A stretch of DNA of 64,000 bases from Methylocystis sp. KS32 (lineage in GTDB: Bacteria; Pseudomonadota; Alphaproteobacteria; Rhizobiales; Beijerinckiaceae): assembly GCA_002862095.1 (NCBI GenBank), contig PHSQ01000002.1:186001-250000 (forward strand). The letters run 5' to 3'. The notes under the pieces were generated by a model. It was not told the origin of the DNA. It saw nothing but the letters and a program-made list of their open reading frames with translations, and did no database searches. Below, in pieces: positions 1 through 8,621 of the stretch (position 1 is its first letter; each line of letters begins with the position of its first letter). A program made the translations under genes and the position numbers.

Positions 1-909
1 CACGACATTGAGCCGGAAATAAAGATCTTCCCGGAACAAGCCCTGGGCGATCAGCGTGCGCAAATCCTTGTTGGTCGCGGCGACGATGCGCACATTGGTC
101 TTGATTGGCGTGCGACCGCCGACCGTCGTGTATTCGCCCTGCTGCAACACCCGCAAGAGGCGTGTCTGGGCTTCCATCGGCATGTCGCCGATTTCATCCA
201 AGAATAGCGTGCCGCCCTCGGCTTGCTCGAACCGGCCGGCGGAACGCTGGGCGGCCCCGGTGAAAGCGCCCTTCTCATGACCGAAGAGTTCGCTCTCGAT
301 CAGATCGCGAGGGATCGCGGCCATATTGATGGCGACGAAGGGGCCTTTCTTGCGCTTGCCATAATCGTGCAGCGCTCTCGCGACCAACTCCTTGCCGGTC
401 CCCGACTCGCCGTTGATTAAAACCGTGAGATCGGTCTGCATGAGGCGGGCCAGCGACCGATAGATTTCCTGCATCGCGGCAGACCGCCCCACCAGCGGCA
501 TTCCTTCCATTTCCTCGGGCGGCGGGCCGTCGGCGCTCTTGCGCGGTTCCGACATGGCGCGACCGACTATCCCCACTAACTCCTTGAGATCGAAAGGCTT
601 TGGCAAATAATCATAGGCCCCGCGCTCGGAGGCGCGGATCGCCGTCATGAAGGTGTTCTGCGCGCTCATGACGATGATGGGCAGCTCGGGCCTCAATTTC
701 TTGATGCGCGGCAGCAGCTCGAACGCGTTCTCGTCCGGCATCACGACATCGGTGACGACAAGATCGCCCTCGCCCGACTGCACCCAACGCCAAAGCGTCG
801 CCGCGACGCCGGTCGTGCGCACCTCATATCCCGCGCGCGAAAGCGCCTGCGCCACGACAGTACGAATTGCGGCGTCGTCGTCGGCCACCAAAATTTCGCC
901 TCGAGTCAT
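1..909 (-). CDS. ntrC: Nitrogen regulation response regulator NtrC (C-terminus outside window)
   Basis: Sigma-54-dependent activator that receives phosphate from NtrB and switches on nitrogen-scavenging genes. The 303 visible residues hold a receiver domain (DDD near residue 10, phospho-acceptor Asp54 in '[10 protein letters not shown]') and most of an AAA+ domain: Walker A GESGTGKE near residues 167-174, the sigma-54 contact GAFTGA near 214-219, then 'FLDEIGDMP'. The Fis-type HTH would lie past the window edge. The ATG at 907-909 gives a receiver of normal length. It lies about 100 bp downstream of ntrB in the same direction, the usual dusB-ntrB-ntrC operon. NtrX is the alternative, but the dusB-ntrB neighbours favour NtrC. 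Confidence 0.93.
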   Translation of the reverse strand, partial: MTRGEILVADDDAAIRTVVAQALSRAGYEVRTTGVAATLWRWVQSGEGDLVVTDVVMPDENAFELLPRIKKLRPELPIIVMSAQNTFMTAIRASERGAYDYLPKPFDLKELVGIVGRAMSEPRKSADGPPPEEMEGMPLVGRSAAMQEIYRSLARLMQTDLTVLINGESGTGKELVARALHDYGKRKKGPFVAINMAAIPRDLIESELFGHEKGAFTGAAQRSAGRFEQAEGGTLFLDEIGDMPMEAQTRLLRVLQQGEYTTVGGRTPIKTNVRIVAATNKDLRTLIAQGLFREDLYFRLNVV

Positions 910-1012
910 TGGCGTCGCCTCCAACCTTCCGCGCTCATGCACTGTTTAAGAAAACTCTCCGATAATATTCTCAATGTCATTGAGATCACATGGCTTTCCG
1001 TATATCCCGCCA

Positions 1013-2140
1013 TTAGCGGTAGGTGGGCATTAATATTCGAAAGGCCGTTCTTCTTGGGTGCGATTCGCATTCGATGACGCCACCATGGTCGTTGACGATC
1101 TTGGCTACGAGTGCAAGACCAAGTCCAGTTCCGGAAGATTTGGTCGTGACAAAGGGTTCGAACAAATGGCCCGCGATATCATCGGGCACTCCCGGGCCAT
1201 TGTCCCGGACGCAGAACTCCAGCGGCACGCCGATCGGGCGCCCGGAACCATGGGACCTGAGGCTGACGCCAGGACGAAAGGCCGTCGAAAGCTCGATTTC
1301 CCCGTCGACGGCGTCGCCGATCGCTTCCGCCGCGTTCTTCACAAGATTCAAAAAGACCTGGATCAGTTGATCTCTGTTGCCCGCGACGGCGGGAAGCGAA
1401 GGATCGTAGTTTTCAACGAAACGGATGTGACGCGCGAAGCCGCTGCGCGCGACCTGCTTCACATGGTCGAGAACCGTATGGATATTGACCTTTTCGCGTT
1501 TCAGCGGGCGCTGATCGGAAAAGACCTCCATGCGGTCCACCAGACGGACGATGCGATCCGTTTCCTCGCAAATCAATCGCGTGAGGGCGCGATCCTCGTC
1601 CCCCAAACCCGCTTCGAGCAATTGTGCGGCGCCGCGAATTCCAGACAAGGGGTTCTTTATTTCATGGGCCAGCATAGACGCCAGCCCAGAAACCGAGCGC
1701 GCGGCTCCGCGATGTGTGAGCTGCCTGTCTATTTTATCGGCAATTGTACGTTCTTGCAGCACAATCAGAACGCCGCCATCCACGTGAGGCAAACGCGCGC
1801 AATGCACGTCCATGCGCCGGTCGCCGTTCGGACCCGGCCGGCCAAGGTCGACCTTGTATTCGTTGATCGCCGAGCCGCGCTCCCGCACCTGGTCGATCAG
1901 CGAAATCAGAGCGGACCCAAACGGCAGCAGTCGTTCGAGCTTTTGGCCGACGAGCAGGGATTTGCCGCTTTCAAAAAAGGCTTCGGCGGCGGCGTTAGCG
2001 TCGGCGATGGCGCCCTCCCGGTCGATTGCGAGGATCGCCTGAGGCAAGGTCTCGAGAATGCTGGATCGGCTTTCGTCTCCCAGCGCCGGCAAGGGCGTCT
2101 TGGCGCGGGGATGAAATTTAGCGCGGCCGTGCTCTGTCAT
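1013..2140 (-). CDS. ntrB: Nitrogen regulation sensor histidine kinase NtrB
   Basis: Cytoplasmic sensor kinase/phosphatase that controls NtrC in response to nitrogen status, normally through PII. An N-terminal PAS-like region (roughly residues 25-120) is followed by the H-box '[11 protein letters not shown]' near residue 155, an N-box '[12 protein letters not shown]' near 265, and the ATP-lid motifs 'DNGPGVPDD' and 'GTGLGLAL'. There are no membrane segments, as expected for NtrB. I chose ATG 2140 (375 aa) over an upstream start because it overlaps the dusB stop in an ATGA arrangement, implying translational coupling. A plus-strand ORF of about 400 codons lies over it and is a GC-rich shadow. 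Confidence 0.94.
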   Translation of the reverse strand: MTEHGRAKFHPRAKTPLPALGDESRSSILETLPQAILAIDREGAIADANAAAEAFFESGKSLLVGQKLERLLPFGSALISLIDQVRERGSAINEYKVDLGRPGPNGDRRMDVHCARLPHVDGGVLIVLQERTIADKIDRQLTHRGAARSVSGLASMLAHEIKNPLSGIRGAAQLLEAGLGDEDRALTRLICEETDRIVRLVDRMEVFSDQRPLKREKVNIHTVLDHVKQVARSGFARHIRFVENYDPSLPAVAGNRDQLIQVFLNLVKNAAEAIGDAVDGEIELSTAFRPGVSLRSHGSGRPIGVPLEFCVRDNGPGVPDDIAGHLFEPFVTTKSSGTGLGLALVAKIVNDHGGVIECESHPRRTAFRILMPTYR

Positions 2141-3162
2141 GCGGCCGCCTCGCATTCGGAGGTTTCAAAGAGTTCGCGGATGAGGCGCCGAACTTCCCCC
2201 GGCTCCTCCGCCGTCACGAGCGCTCCGCGGAGCTTTGAACCGGCGACTACTCCAGCATGGTCCGCGTAGGCCGCCAAATGCTTGCGCGCATGGCGAAGGC
2301 CCGCGCCCTGCCCCATCGCGACGAGCAGGCTCTCCAGATGCTCCAGCGCGATTTCGCCCCGCCGCCGGCGCGACGGCTGCGATCGCAGTCGTCCCGTGGC
2401 GAGATAATGCGCGACATCGCCAATCAGCCAGGGGCGTCCGACCGCCGCGCGACCGATCATCACGGCGTCCGCGCCCGAGAGGCGAAGCATCTCCTTCGCG
2501 GCCTGCGGACTGTCGCAATCGCCGTTGGCGATGACCGGAATCCTTACGGCCCGCTTGACGGCGGCGATGGCCTCCCAATCGGCCCGCCCGTTATAAAACT
2601 GCTGGCGCGTGCGGCCGTGGACCGTCACCAGCGCCGCTCCTTCGGTCTGGGCTCTCGCCGCAAGCTCCGGCGCGTTACGCGAGGCGTCGTCCCAGCCGAG
2701 CCTCATTTTGACGCTTACGGGCGTCGCCGTCGCCGCGACGGCGGCGGCGATGAGCCGGGAGGCGTGGTCCAGATCTCGCATGAGAGCGGAACCAGCGAGC
2801 CCGCCCGTCACTCTCTTGCAGGGGCAACCCATATTGATGTCGATCCACCGCGCCCCGCTGTCGACCGCTTTTCGCGCCGCCAGAGAGACCCCATCGGGGT
2901 CGCGGGCGGCGATTTGCACGACGCGAACGCCAGAGCCCTCGCCGGACAGGCGCAGCCGAGTCTCCCTGTCGTCGCGCGCGACGCCAGCCGCGGTAATCAT
3001 CTCGCTGACGGTGGCGGATGCGCCGAAACACTGGGCGATGCGGCGCATTCCAGCGTCGGTCGCGCCCGCCATGGGCGCGAGAAGGGCGCGGCCACGCAGC
3101 GTCAGCCCTCCTACCTGGATGGTTGCGCCATGAAACTCGCCTAAATCTTCGGCATCGATCAT
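2137..3162 (-). CDS. dusB: tRNA-dihydrouridine synthase DusB (NifR3)
   Basis: FMN-dependent enzyme that reduces uridines in the tRNA D-loop with NADPH. The 341-aa TIM-barrel protein shows '[15 protein letters not shown]' near the N-terminus, the catalytic-cysteine segment '[13 protein letters not shown]', '[17 protein letters not shown]' and 'VIANGDCDS', all family signatures. Length is typical. It is the first gene of the dusB-ntrB-ntrC operon and overlaps ntrB by 4 bp. It is divergent from ispDF with about 170 bp between the starts, so promoters for both must lie in 3163-3329. Confidence 0.94.
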   Translation of the reverse strand: MIDAEDLGEFHGATIQVGGLTLRGRALLAPMAGATDAGMRRIAQCFGASATVSEMITAAGVARDDRETRLRLSGEGSGVRVVQIAARDPDGVSLAARKAVDSGARWIDINMGCPCKRVTGGLAGSALMRDLDHASRLIAAAVAATATPVSVKMRLGWDDASRNAPELAARAQTEGAALVTVHGRTRQQFYNGRADWEAIAAVKRAVRIPVIANGDCDSPQAAKEMLRLSGADAVMIGRAAVGRPWLIGDVAHYLATGRLRSQPSRRRRGEIALEHLESLLVAMGQGAGLRHARKHLAAYADHAGVVAGSKLRGALVTAEEPGEVRRLIRELFETSECEAAA

Positions 3163-3329
3163 CGTGCTTATATCATAAGCAAGTCTTTTCGCGCTTGCAA
3201 CATTTTGTCTATGCGGACGATGTCGAAGGACGCAAATTCACTGAGCGCCAGCAAAGCAGGTTGTGTGTACACTGGCTCGTTTTGACGCCCGCGATTGACG
3301 CGGGAACGAAAAAACTTCACAGCAGCCGG

Positions 3330-4526
3330 ATGACCGCGACTTCTTCAATCGCTTTTCTCGTTGTCGCCGGCGGGCGCGGTTCGCGCGCCGGCGACGGCCC
3401 GCCGAAACAATATCGCCGCCTTGTCGGCCGCAGCGTGATCGCCCATACGCTGGAAGCGCTTCGCGCCGCCGCGCCGCAAGCCGTTATCGCGACCGTGATT
3501 CACGCCGACGACCGCGAGCTTTACGACGCCAGCGTCGCCGAACTTTCCTTGGAAACGCGCGAGCGTCTGCTTGAACCCTCGATCGGGGGCGCCTCGCGGC
3601 AGCAAAGCGTGCGCAATGGGCTGGAGGCGCTCGCCGCCCTCGCCAAGCCGCCCAGGATCGTGCTGATCCACGACGCCGCACGCCCATTCGTCGGCGCGGC
3701 CCTGGTCGCGAGAGCGATAGACGCGGCGCTGGACCATGGCGCGGCGGCGCCGGGCGTGCCGCTCAGCGATACCGTCAAGGAAATCGACGCTTCCGGCAAG
3801 GTCACGGCGACGCCGGAACGCGCCCGCCTGCGCGCGGTGCAGACGCCACAATCCTTCGCATTTGACCTGATCCTGGAAGCCCATCGCGCCGCCGCGTCGA
3901 ATTCGCTCGAGTTCACCGACGACGCGATGGTGGCGGAGCGCGCCGGTCATCCCGTTCACATTTCCGAGGGCGATCCGGCCAATGTCAAACTCACCACCCA
4001 GGAGGACTTTTTGCGCGCGACGTCCCTGCTGCTGAACGCCCTTCCCGACGTGCGCACCGGCCAGGGCTATGACGTCCACGCCTTTTCGGAAGGCGACAAG
4101 GTCTGGCTCGGCGGCGTCGCCATTCCGCACCGCCACGGCCTCGCGGGCCATTCCGACGCCGACGTGTTGATGCACGCCGTCACCGACGCGATTTTAGGGG
4201 CCATCGCCGACGGCGACATTGGCTCGCATTTCCCGCCCTCCGATCCGCAATGGAAGGGCGCGGCCTCGTCGATCTTCCTCGCCCACGCCTGCAAGCGCGT
4301 GCGCGAGCGCGGCGGCATGATCGCGCATGTCGACGCCACCATCGTTTGCGAACAGCCCAAGATCGGCCCGCATCGCGACGCCATCCGCGCCAGCCTAGCC
4401 AAGATCATGGAGGTCGAGCTGGATCGCGTCGCGATCAAGGCGACCACCTCGGAAAAGCTCGGCTTCACCGGCCGGCAGGAAGGCATGGCGGCGCTCGCCA
4501 TCGCGACGGTGAGGCTACCGGGATAA
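3330..4526 (+). CDS. ispDF: Bifunctional MEP-pathway enzyme IspD/IspF
   Basis: Fusion of 4-diphosphocytidyl-2-C-methyl-D-erythritol synthase (IspD) and MECDP cyclase (IspF), two steps of non-mevalonate isoprenoid synthesis, which would feed hopanoids, quinones and carotenoids. The IspD half (about residues 1-225) has a nucleotidyl-transferase loop '[19 protein letters not shown]' and 'IHDAARPFV'. The IspF half begins at 'GYDVHAF' and carries the metal-binding '[19 protein letters not shown]'. The frame stays open upstream to 3018, but the IspD fold starts at ATG 3330 (398 aa), the usual size of the alphaproteobacterial fusion. pncC follows 16 bp downstream. Confidence 0.95.
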   Translation: MTATSSIAFLVVAGGRGSRAGDGPPKQYRRLVGRSVIAHTLEALRAAAPQAVIATVIHADDRELYDASVAELSLETRERLLEPSIGGASRQQSVRNGLEALAALAKPPRIVLIHDAARPFVGAALVARAIDAALDHGAAAPGVPLSDTVKEIDASGKVTATPERARLRAVQTPQSFAFDLILEAHRAAASNSLEFTDDAMVAERAGHPVHISEGDPANVKLTTQEDFLRATSLLLNALPDVRTGQGYDVHAFSEGDKVWLGGVAIPHRHGLAGHSDADVLMHAVTDAILGAIADGDIGSHFPPSDPQWKGAASSIFLAHACKRVRERGGMIAHVDATIVCEQPKIGPHRDAIRASLAKIMEVELDRVAIKATTSEKLGFTGRQEGMAALAIATVRLPG

Positions 4527-4542
4527 CGCGAGGTTCTGACCT

Positions 4543-5043
4543 ATGAGGCACGCCGAAATCCAGGCCCTCGTCACGGCGTTGCTCGCGCAATGTCGTGCGC
4601 AAAAGCTGCTCGTCGCCACCGCCGAATCCTGCACCGGCGGGCTTGTCGCCGGCGCTATCACCGACATTCCCGGCTCGTCCGATATCTTCGATCGCGGCTT
4701 CGTCACCTATTCCAACGCGGCCAAGCAGGAAATGCTCGGGGTGACGGCCCCTACGCTCGCAGCGCACGGAGCCGTGAGCGCCGAGACGGCGATGGAAATG
4801 GTCGAGGGCGCGTTGAGAAACTCGTGCGCGGAGATCGCGGTTTCCATTACCGGCGTGGCTGGCCCCGGCGGCGGCAGCGCGCGGAAGCCGGTCGGCCTCG
4901 TGCATTTCGCCTGCGCGCGGCGGCGCGGCTCGACCAAACACGTCGAGCGGCGCTTCGGCTCGATGACACGTGGGGAAATACGAATGGCGTCCGTGATTCA
5001 GGCGCTGAACATGCTGCTGGAGGCGGCTCAGCCCCGCCCATAG
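4543..5043 (+). CDS. pncC: Nicotinamide-nucleotide amidohydrolase (stand-alone CinA C-terminal domain)
   Basis: Deamidates NMN to nicotinic acid mononucleotide in pyridine-nucleotide salvage. The 166-aa protein is only the CinA C-terminal domain: nucleophile segment 'ATAESCTGGLVAGAI', 'GFVTYSNAAKQEMLGV' and 'ITGVAGPGGGSARKPVGL'. The N-terminal MoaB-like domain of long CinA is absent, as in most alphaproteobacteria. It follows ispDF closely on the same strand. Its last 16 bp overlap the end of the convergent COQ10/RatA gene. Confidence 0.9.
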   Translation: MRHAEIQALVTALLAQCRAQKLLVATAESCTGGLVAGAITDIPGSSDIFDRGFVTYSNAAKQEMLGVTAPTLAAHGAVSAETAMEMVEGALRNSCAEIAVSITGVAGPGGGSARKPVGLVHFACARRRGSTKHVERRFGSMTRGEIRMASVIQALNMLLEAAQPRP

Positions 5044-5498
5044 ACCTGATCGGCCCGTTTCACGAAGGCGTCCGAATATTTGTGGAAGGCGGTGTCGAAC
5101 ATCGCGCCCATGATCGCGCCCAGCGCGAAATTCCTGAACTCGTAGGAGATGAAGAACTCCACGACCGAGCGCGGCTTGCCGTCCGGCCCCGGCGGCTCGT
5201 CGCGAAAGACCCACCGGTTATCGAGTTTTTTAAATGGCCCATCGATATATTCGACGACGATTTCCAGCTTCGGCCTGTTGCACGTCACGCGGCTGGTGTA
5301 GCGCTCGCAAATGGCGCGAAAACCCACCTGCATCTCGGCGACGATGACTTCTATCCCCTCGTCCGCCTGCGTGCGGCGGCGCACACGCATGCCTTCGCAG
5401 AGCGGAACGAATTTGGGATAGGATTCGACGTCGCTCACAAGAGCGAACATCTCCACGGCGCTATGGGCGACCTGTCGGCGATTACGGAAGCTTTTCAT
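5028..5498 (-). CDS. COQ10/RatA family START-like protein
   Basis: 156-aa SRPBCC/START-fold protein. Landmarks are 'VAHSAVEMFALVSDVESYP', 'FVPLCEG', 'ITVA'-type strands, 'GPFKKLDNRWVF' and the closing 'FISYEFRNFALG'. The family includes mitochondrial Coq10, a ubiquinone-binding chaperone, and E. coli RatA, reported to act on ribosome association. In alphaproteobacteria the gene commonly accompanies lipA; here lipA lies about 2 kb upstream on the same strand with a regulator and repeats between. The quinone-chaperone role is family inference. It ends convergently with pncC, overlapping by 16 bp. Confidence 0.85.
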   Translation of the reverse strand: MKSFRNRRQVAHSAVEMFALVSDVESYPKFVPLCEGMRVRRRTQADEGIEVIVAEMQVGFRAICERYTSRVTCNRPKLEIVVEYIDGPFKKLDNRWVFRDEPPGPDGKPRSVVEFFISYEFRNFALGAIMGAMFDTAFHKYSDAFVKRADQVYGRG

Positions 5499-5650
5499 GA
5501 CGTTTTATTAGGACAATTCCTGTCCCTCGGCCAGAGCCTCCGTTCTAGGTGGAGATCGGCGGACTCAGGAAATACGCCAATTTGGCGAACAGGGCGGCAA
5601 CTACCCAATCAGCAAATAACCGACCAGCCGCGAAGTTAGCGAAAAGCCCC

Positions 5651-6334
5651 TCACGACTGCGCTTTGGCGAGCATATAACCGATACCTCGAATCGGTTGGA
5701 TGACCACGCCAGCGTCGCTCTCGTTCAGATGCTTTCTCAGTCTGGACACCAGAGCGTCGAGGGCGTTCGACCGAAACCCCTCCTCCTCTCCGGTATAGAC
5801 CTCCTCCAACAGCGTTTCGCGCGGCGTCGCACGGCCATCGCGGCGGATAAGAGAGTCGAGCAGCGCAAGCTCGCGCCGATGAAGCACCAAGGGGCGGCTG
5901 TTGACACAGACTCCACGCGAACGCAAATCGAAGGACAGCGCTCCGACCGTGATCGGCGGCTCCCCAGCGCTCTCCCCGCTGCGCCGCAAGTTGGCTCTGA
6001 TCCGCGCCATGAGTTCATTGATGTCGAAAGGCTTCGTCAAATAGTCGTCAGCCCCCGCGTCCAGCCCCATGATCTTGTCGGCCACCGCGTCCAGCGCCGT
6101 CAACATGATGACGCGAACGCCGGAATGCGCACGACGTATATCCGGAATCAGCTCCACGCTGTCTCCGTCCGGCAAACGCCTGTCCAACAACGCCAGAGAA
6201 TAGGAGCCAGTCGCGACCGCCTCCCTCGCCTCTTTCAAGGTCGGCGCCAGTCTGACCTCGAAACCGCAACGCGCCAAATGGTCGGCGATAAGCCGGGCGA
6301 GTTCCACTTCGTCTTCGACCATCAGAATGCGCAT
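5651..6334 (-). CDS. OmpR/PhoB-family response regulator (orphan)
   Basis: Receiver plus winged-helix DNA-binding protein of 227 aa if translation starts at 'MRILMVEDE' (ATG 6334). The frame is open upstream to 6430 but without receiver sequence. The receiver shows the acidic pocket 'VEDE', phospho-acceptor segment 'LALLDRRLPDGD' and 'KPFDINEL'. The trans_reg_C domain shows 'LVLHRRELALLDSL' and 'DALVSRLRKHLNE', ending 'PIRGIGYML'. No kinase gene lies beside it, so partner and targets are unknown. Its 5' neighbour is a broken Flp pilin gene about 130 bp upstream. Confidence 0.85.
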   Translation of the reverse strand: MRILMVEDEVELARLIADHLARCGFEVRLAPTLKEAREAVATGSYSLALLDRRLPDGDSVELIPDIRRAHSGVRVIMLTALDAVADKIMGLDAGADDYLTKPFDINELMARIRANLRRSGESAGEPPITVGALSFDLRSRGVCVNSRPLVLHRRELALLDSLIRRDGRATPRETLLEEVYTGEEEGFRSNALDALVSRLRKHLNESDAGVVIQPIRGIGYMLAKAQS

Positions 6335-6462
6335 TGTATTCGACGCCTGCATCTTTCTCGGCGCGCGGCGCGCCATGTTCTTGACGACTTTCAAAAAGAC
6401 ATCACCCCAAACGGAGGGTGCGCCGCGCAAGCCGAATCCCGGCGCTTGGCGATTGTCGAGTT

Positions 6463-6628
6463 TCAGATGGGGTTGTTCGCCACCCGGCGGTAGACTGTGT
6501 TCCGGCCGCCGCCGACTGTTCTCATCGCGGCGATAACCCCGATGGAGACCAGAGAGACGATCAAGCCATATTCAATCGCCATGGCGCCGGCCTCGTCTGT
6601 CAGAAACTCGCAACAAAAGGCTTTTCAT
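6463..6628 (-). pseudogene. Flp/Fap-type pilin broken by a single-base frameshift
   Basis: Reading the minus strand from ATG 6628, seven codons encode MKSLLLR. A one-base shift near 6607 then moves into a frame encoding 'FLTDEAGAMAIEYGLIVSL' and 'VSIGVIAAM', ending at TGA 6463-6465. That is the Flp prepilin signature: short basic leader, Gly-Ala cleavage region, EYGLI hydrophobic helix. A GAGGAG ribosome site sits 8-13 bases before the ATG. Without the extra base the product would be about 55 aa, the normal size. As read, translation stops after 18 codons. No tad/cpa genes are nearby. A sequencing error is the main alternative to a true pseudogene. Confidence 0.72.
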
Positions 6629-6736
6629 TGCTTTTGTCTCCTCACATCAGTCCAATCATCTCCAGAAGACCGACTTCCGCAGGCTGCTCGCAAATGACTC
6701 GAAGTCCTTGAATTTTTTTTTAATGTAAGACCAACT

Positions 6737-6894
6737 AGTTCTACTGCGTCATGAAGGAATTTATCGACGGTCTCGTCATTGCGAGCCCAAGGCGTGGCAA
6801 TCCAGGGGGCTGGCGTTGCTTAAGGATTGCTTCGCTGCGCTCGCAATGACGGGCGTTGGCCCGGCCCCAGGCCGCTTCGTGACGCAGTAGAACT
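6737..6894. repeat. MITE-like repeat with 20-bp terminal inverted repeats and an internal REP pair
   Basis: AGTTCTACTGCGTCATGAAG at 6737-6756 is matched, inverted and with one mismatch, by 6875-6894. Inside lies a second inverted pair, CGTCATTGCGAGC at 6774-6786 and its reverse complement at 6839-6851. The element has no coding capacity. It fills most of the gap between the pilin remnant and lipA. Confidence 0.7.
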
Positions 6895-7018
6895 GGATGA
6901 TCAAGACAAAAATATGATTGCATTAAGCTCCACGTCATTTCGGCGTAATTGCAATTCAATCGTCACCTAATGTCGCGCGTAGCTTGGCGCATTGCACTGG
7001 TCAGACTCGGCATCGATG

Positions 7019-7079
7019 TTGAATCTGGAGCAATTTCTTATCGACCAGACGATTCCGTTTGGTCGGAAAGGGCTCTAGT
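7019..7079 (+). repeat. Partial copy of a dispersed ~115-bp inverted-repeat element
   Basis: Holds the right half of the element seen in full at 41610-41727: 'TGAATCTGGAGC' followed by 'TTTCTTATCGACCAGACGAT' and 'GGTCGGAAAG'. It ends a few bases before the 3' end of lipA. The left half, with GAGCAAAATCCG, is missing. Confidence 0.75.
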
Positions 7080-7103
7080 CTGCGGCGATGCTCTAGCCTC
7101 CAA

Positions 7104-8102
7104 TCAGCTTGACGACGCCCAAGACTTCGACCGTGCCCGTTTCCGCCTCAACCTTTCGAAATCGGCGCCCGCGTGGTGAGACGAGCGGGTGAGCGGAGAG
7201 GCCGCCACCATCTCGAAACCCTTTGCATAGGCAAAAGTTTCGTATGCTTTGAAGGCTTCTGGCGTAATGAATTCAACTACCTCGTGATGTTTGCGCGTGG
7301 GTTGGAGATATTGCCCGATCGTCAGGAAATCGACGTCGGCGGTGCGCAGATCGTCCATCACCTGAGCAACTTCGTTGCGTTTTTCCCCCAAACCAACCAT
7401 CAGGCCCGATTTGGTCACGATATCGGGGTTCAGTTCCTTCACCCGTTGCAGCAGCCGCAGGGAATGGAAATAACGCGCGCCTGGACGCACGGTCGGATAG
7501 AGCCCCGGCACGGTTTCGAGATTGTGGTTGAAGACATCCGGCCGCGATACGACGACGGTTTCAAGCGCGCCGTCTTTTCGTAAAAAGTCGGGCGTAAGAA
7601 TTTCAATCGTCGTCGATGGGCATTTGGAGCGGACCGCCTCGACCGTGCGCGCGAAATGCGCGGCCCCACCATCGGGAAGATCGTCGCGATCGACGGAGGT
7701 CACGACGACATGGCTGAGACCGAGCGCCCGCGTCGCCTCGGCCACCTTATCCGGTTCGGTGGGATCGAGCGCCGCCGGCATACCGGTCGCCACATTGCAG
7801 AAGGCGCAGGCGCGGGTGCAGGTCTCGCCCATGATCATGAAAGTCGCGTGCTTCTTCTCCCAGCATTCGCCGATGTTGGGACAAGCGGCCTCCTGGCAGA
7901 CCGTGACCAAACCGCTTGCCTTCAGCAATTCGCCGGTCTCTCGCCATAACGCCGACCCCGGAGCCTTCACCCTTATCCAGGCCGGCTTACGCGCAATCGC
8001 CTGGTCGGGCCGATGCGCCTTTTCGGGATGACGCGCGGCGCGGCCTTCCGCCTCGCCGCGCTTGCGGGGGTCGTCGTTCAGGAGATCGAGCACGATCGGC
8101 AT
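7104..8102 (-). CDS. lipA: Lipoyl synthase LipA
   Basis: Radical-SAM enzyme that inserts two sulfurs into protein-bound octanoyl groups, making the lipoyl cofactor of pyruvate and 2-oxoglutarate dehydrogenases and glycine cleavage. It has the auxiliary-cluster motif '[12 protein letters not shown]' and the radical-SAM motif '[13 protein letters not shown]' (CxxxCxxC). I start at '[10 protein letters not shown]' (ATG 8102, 332 aa); the open frame upstream is not LipA-like. The C-terminus, after '[13 protein letters not shown]', continues as a basic tail slightly different from the usual LipA ending. Confidence 0.94.
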   Translation of the reverse strand: MPIVLDLLNDDPRKRGEAEGRAARHPEKAHRPDQAIARKPAWIRVKAPGSALWRETGELLKASGLVTVCQEAACPNIGECWEKKHATFMIMGETCTRACAFCNVATGMPAALDPTEPDKVAEATRALGLSHVVVTSVDRDDLPDGGAAHFARTVEAVRSKCPSTTIEILTPDFLRKDGALETVVVSRPDVFNHNLETVPGLYPTVRPGARYFHSLRLLQRVKELNPDIVTKSGLMVGLGEKRNEVAQVMDDLRTADVDFLTIGQYLQPTRKHHEVVEFITPEAFKAYETFAYAKGFEMVAASPLTRSSHHAGADFERLRRKRARSKSWASSS

Positions 8103-8621
8103 GATTGAACTTTTATCTAAGCGTGGCCGGCTCAGACGCCAGCCGCAGGGACTCGGCTTCGGACGGCATATTAACACAAATTAACACAAGCGCTTGGCTG
8201 CGGAGAATTTTATGGATCGCCCAATTCTTGTGGGTGACAAGAACAATCCGAGGACAGGACAATGGTCATGGCGACCGTGAGCCACAGGCGACGCAGCCGT
8301 CATTGCAAGCGAAGCGACGCATGAGCCACGCCAGGCCCATCCAGGCCCATTGGATTGCTTGGGCGCAAAGCTCCTCGCAATGCCCCTTCGCCACTCCAAT
8401 CTGCTTTTTAGGCATTAAAATCAATACCTTGTTTGATATGGTTAATAAATCACATCCAAGGTTAATTTATAAATCACATCAATCGGTCTCTATTGATAAT
8501 TCAGATAAACATTGATTTACAGATAGTTATGGATCATGGCCAATTTCGCGTTATTTTTGATCTCCGCGACGCACGGCTTGTCGTTCTCGGTCGCGCGGAA
8601 ATGACGGCGATAGGATCAGCC
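8103..8621. other. Intergenic region with REP-like pair and an AT-rich direct repeat
   Basis: No gene seen. 8299-8382 holds a decayed version of the inverted CATTGCGAGC...GCTCGCAATG pair found at 6774-6851. An AT-rich patch at about 8400-8530 holds ATAAATCACATC twice, at 8445-8456 and 8469-8480, each preceded by GGTTAAT. It may contain the lipA promoter. Confidence 0.5.

Noticed and set aside
1058-2269. 403-codon plus-strand ORF over ntrB
   Set aside because: Antisense shadow of a clear NtrB; no domain in its translation.
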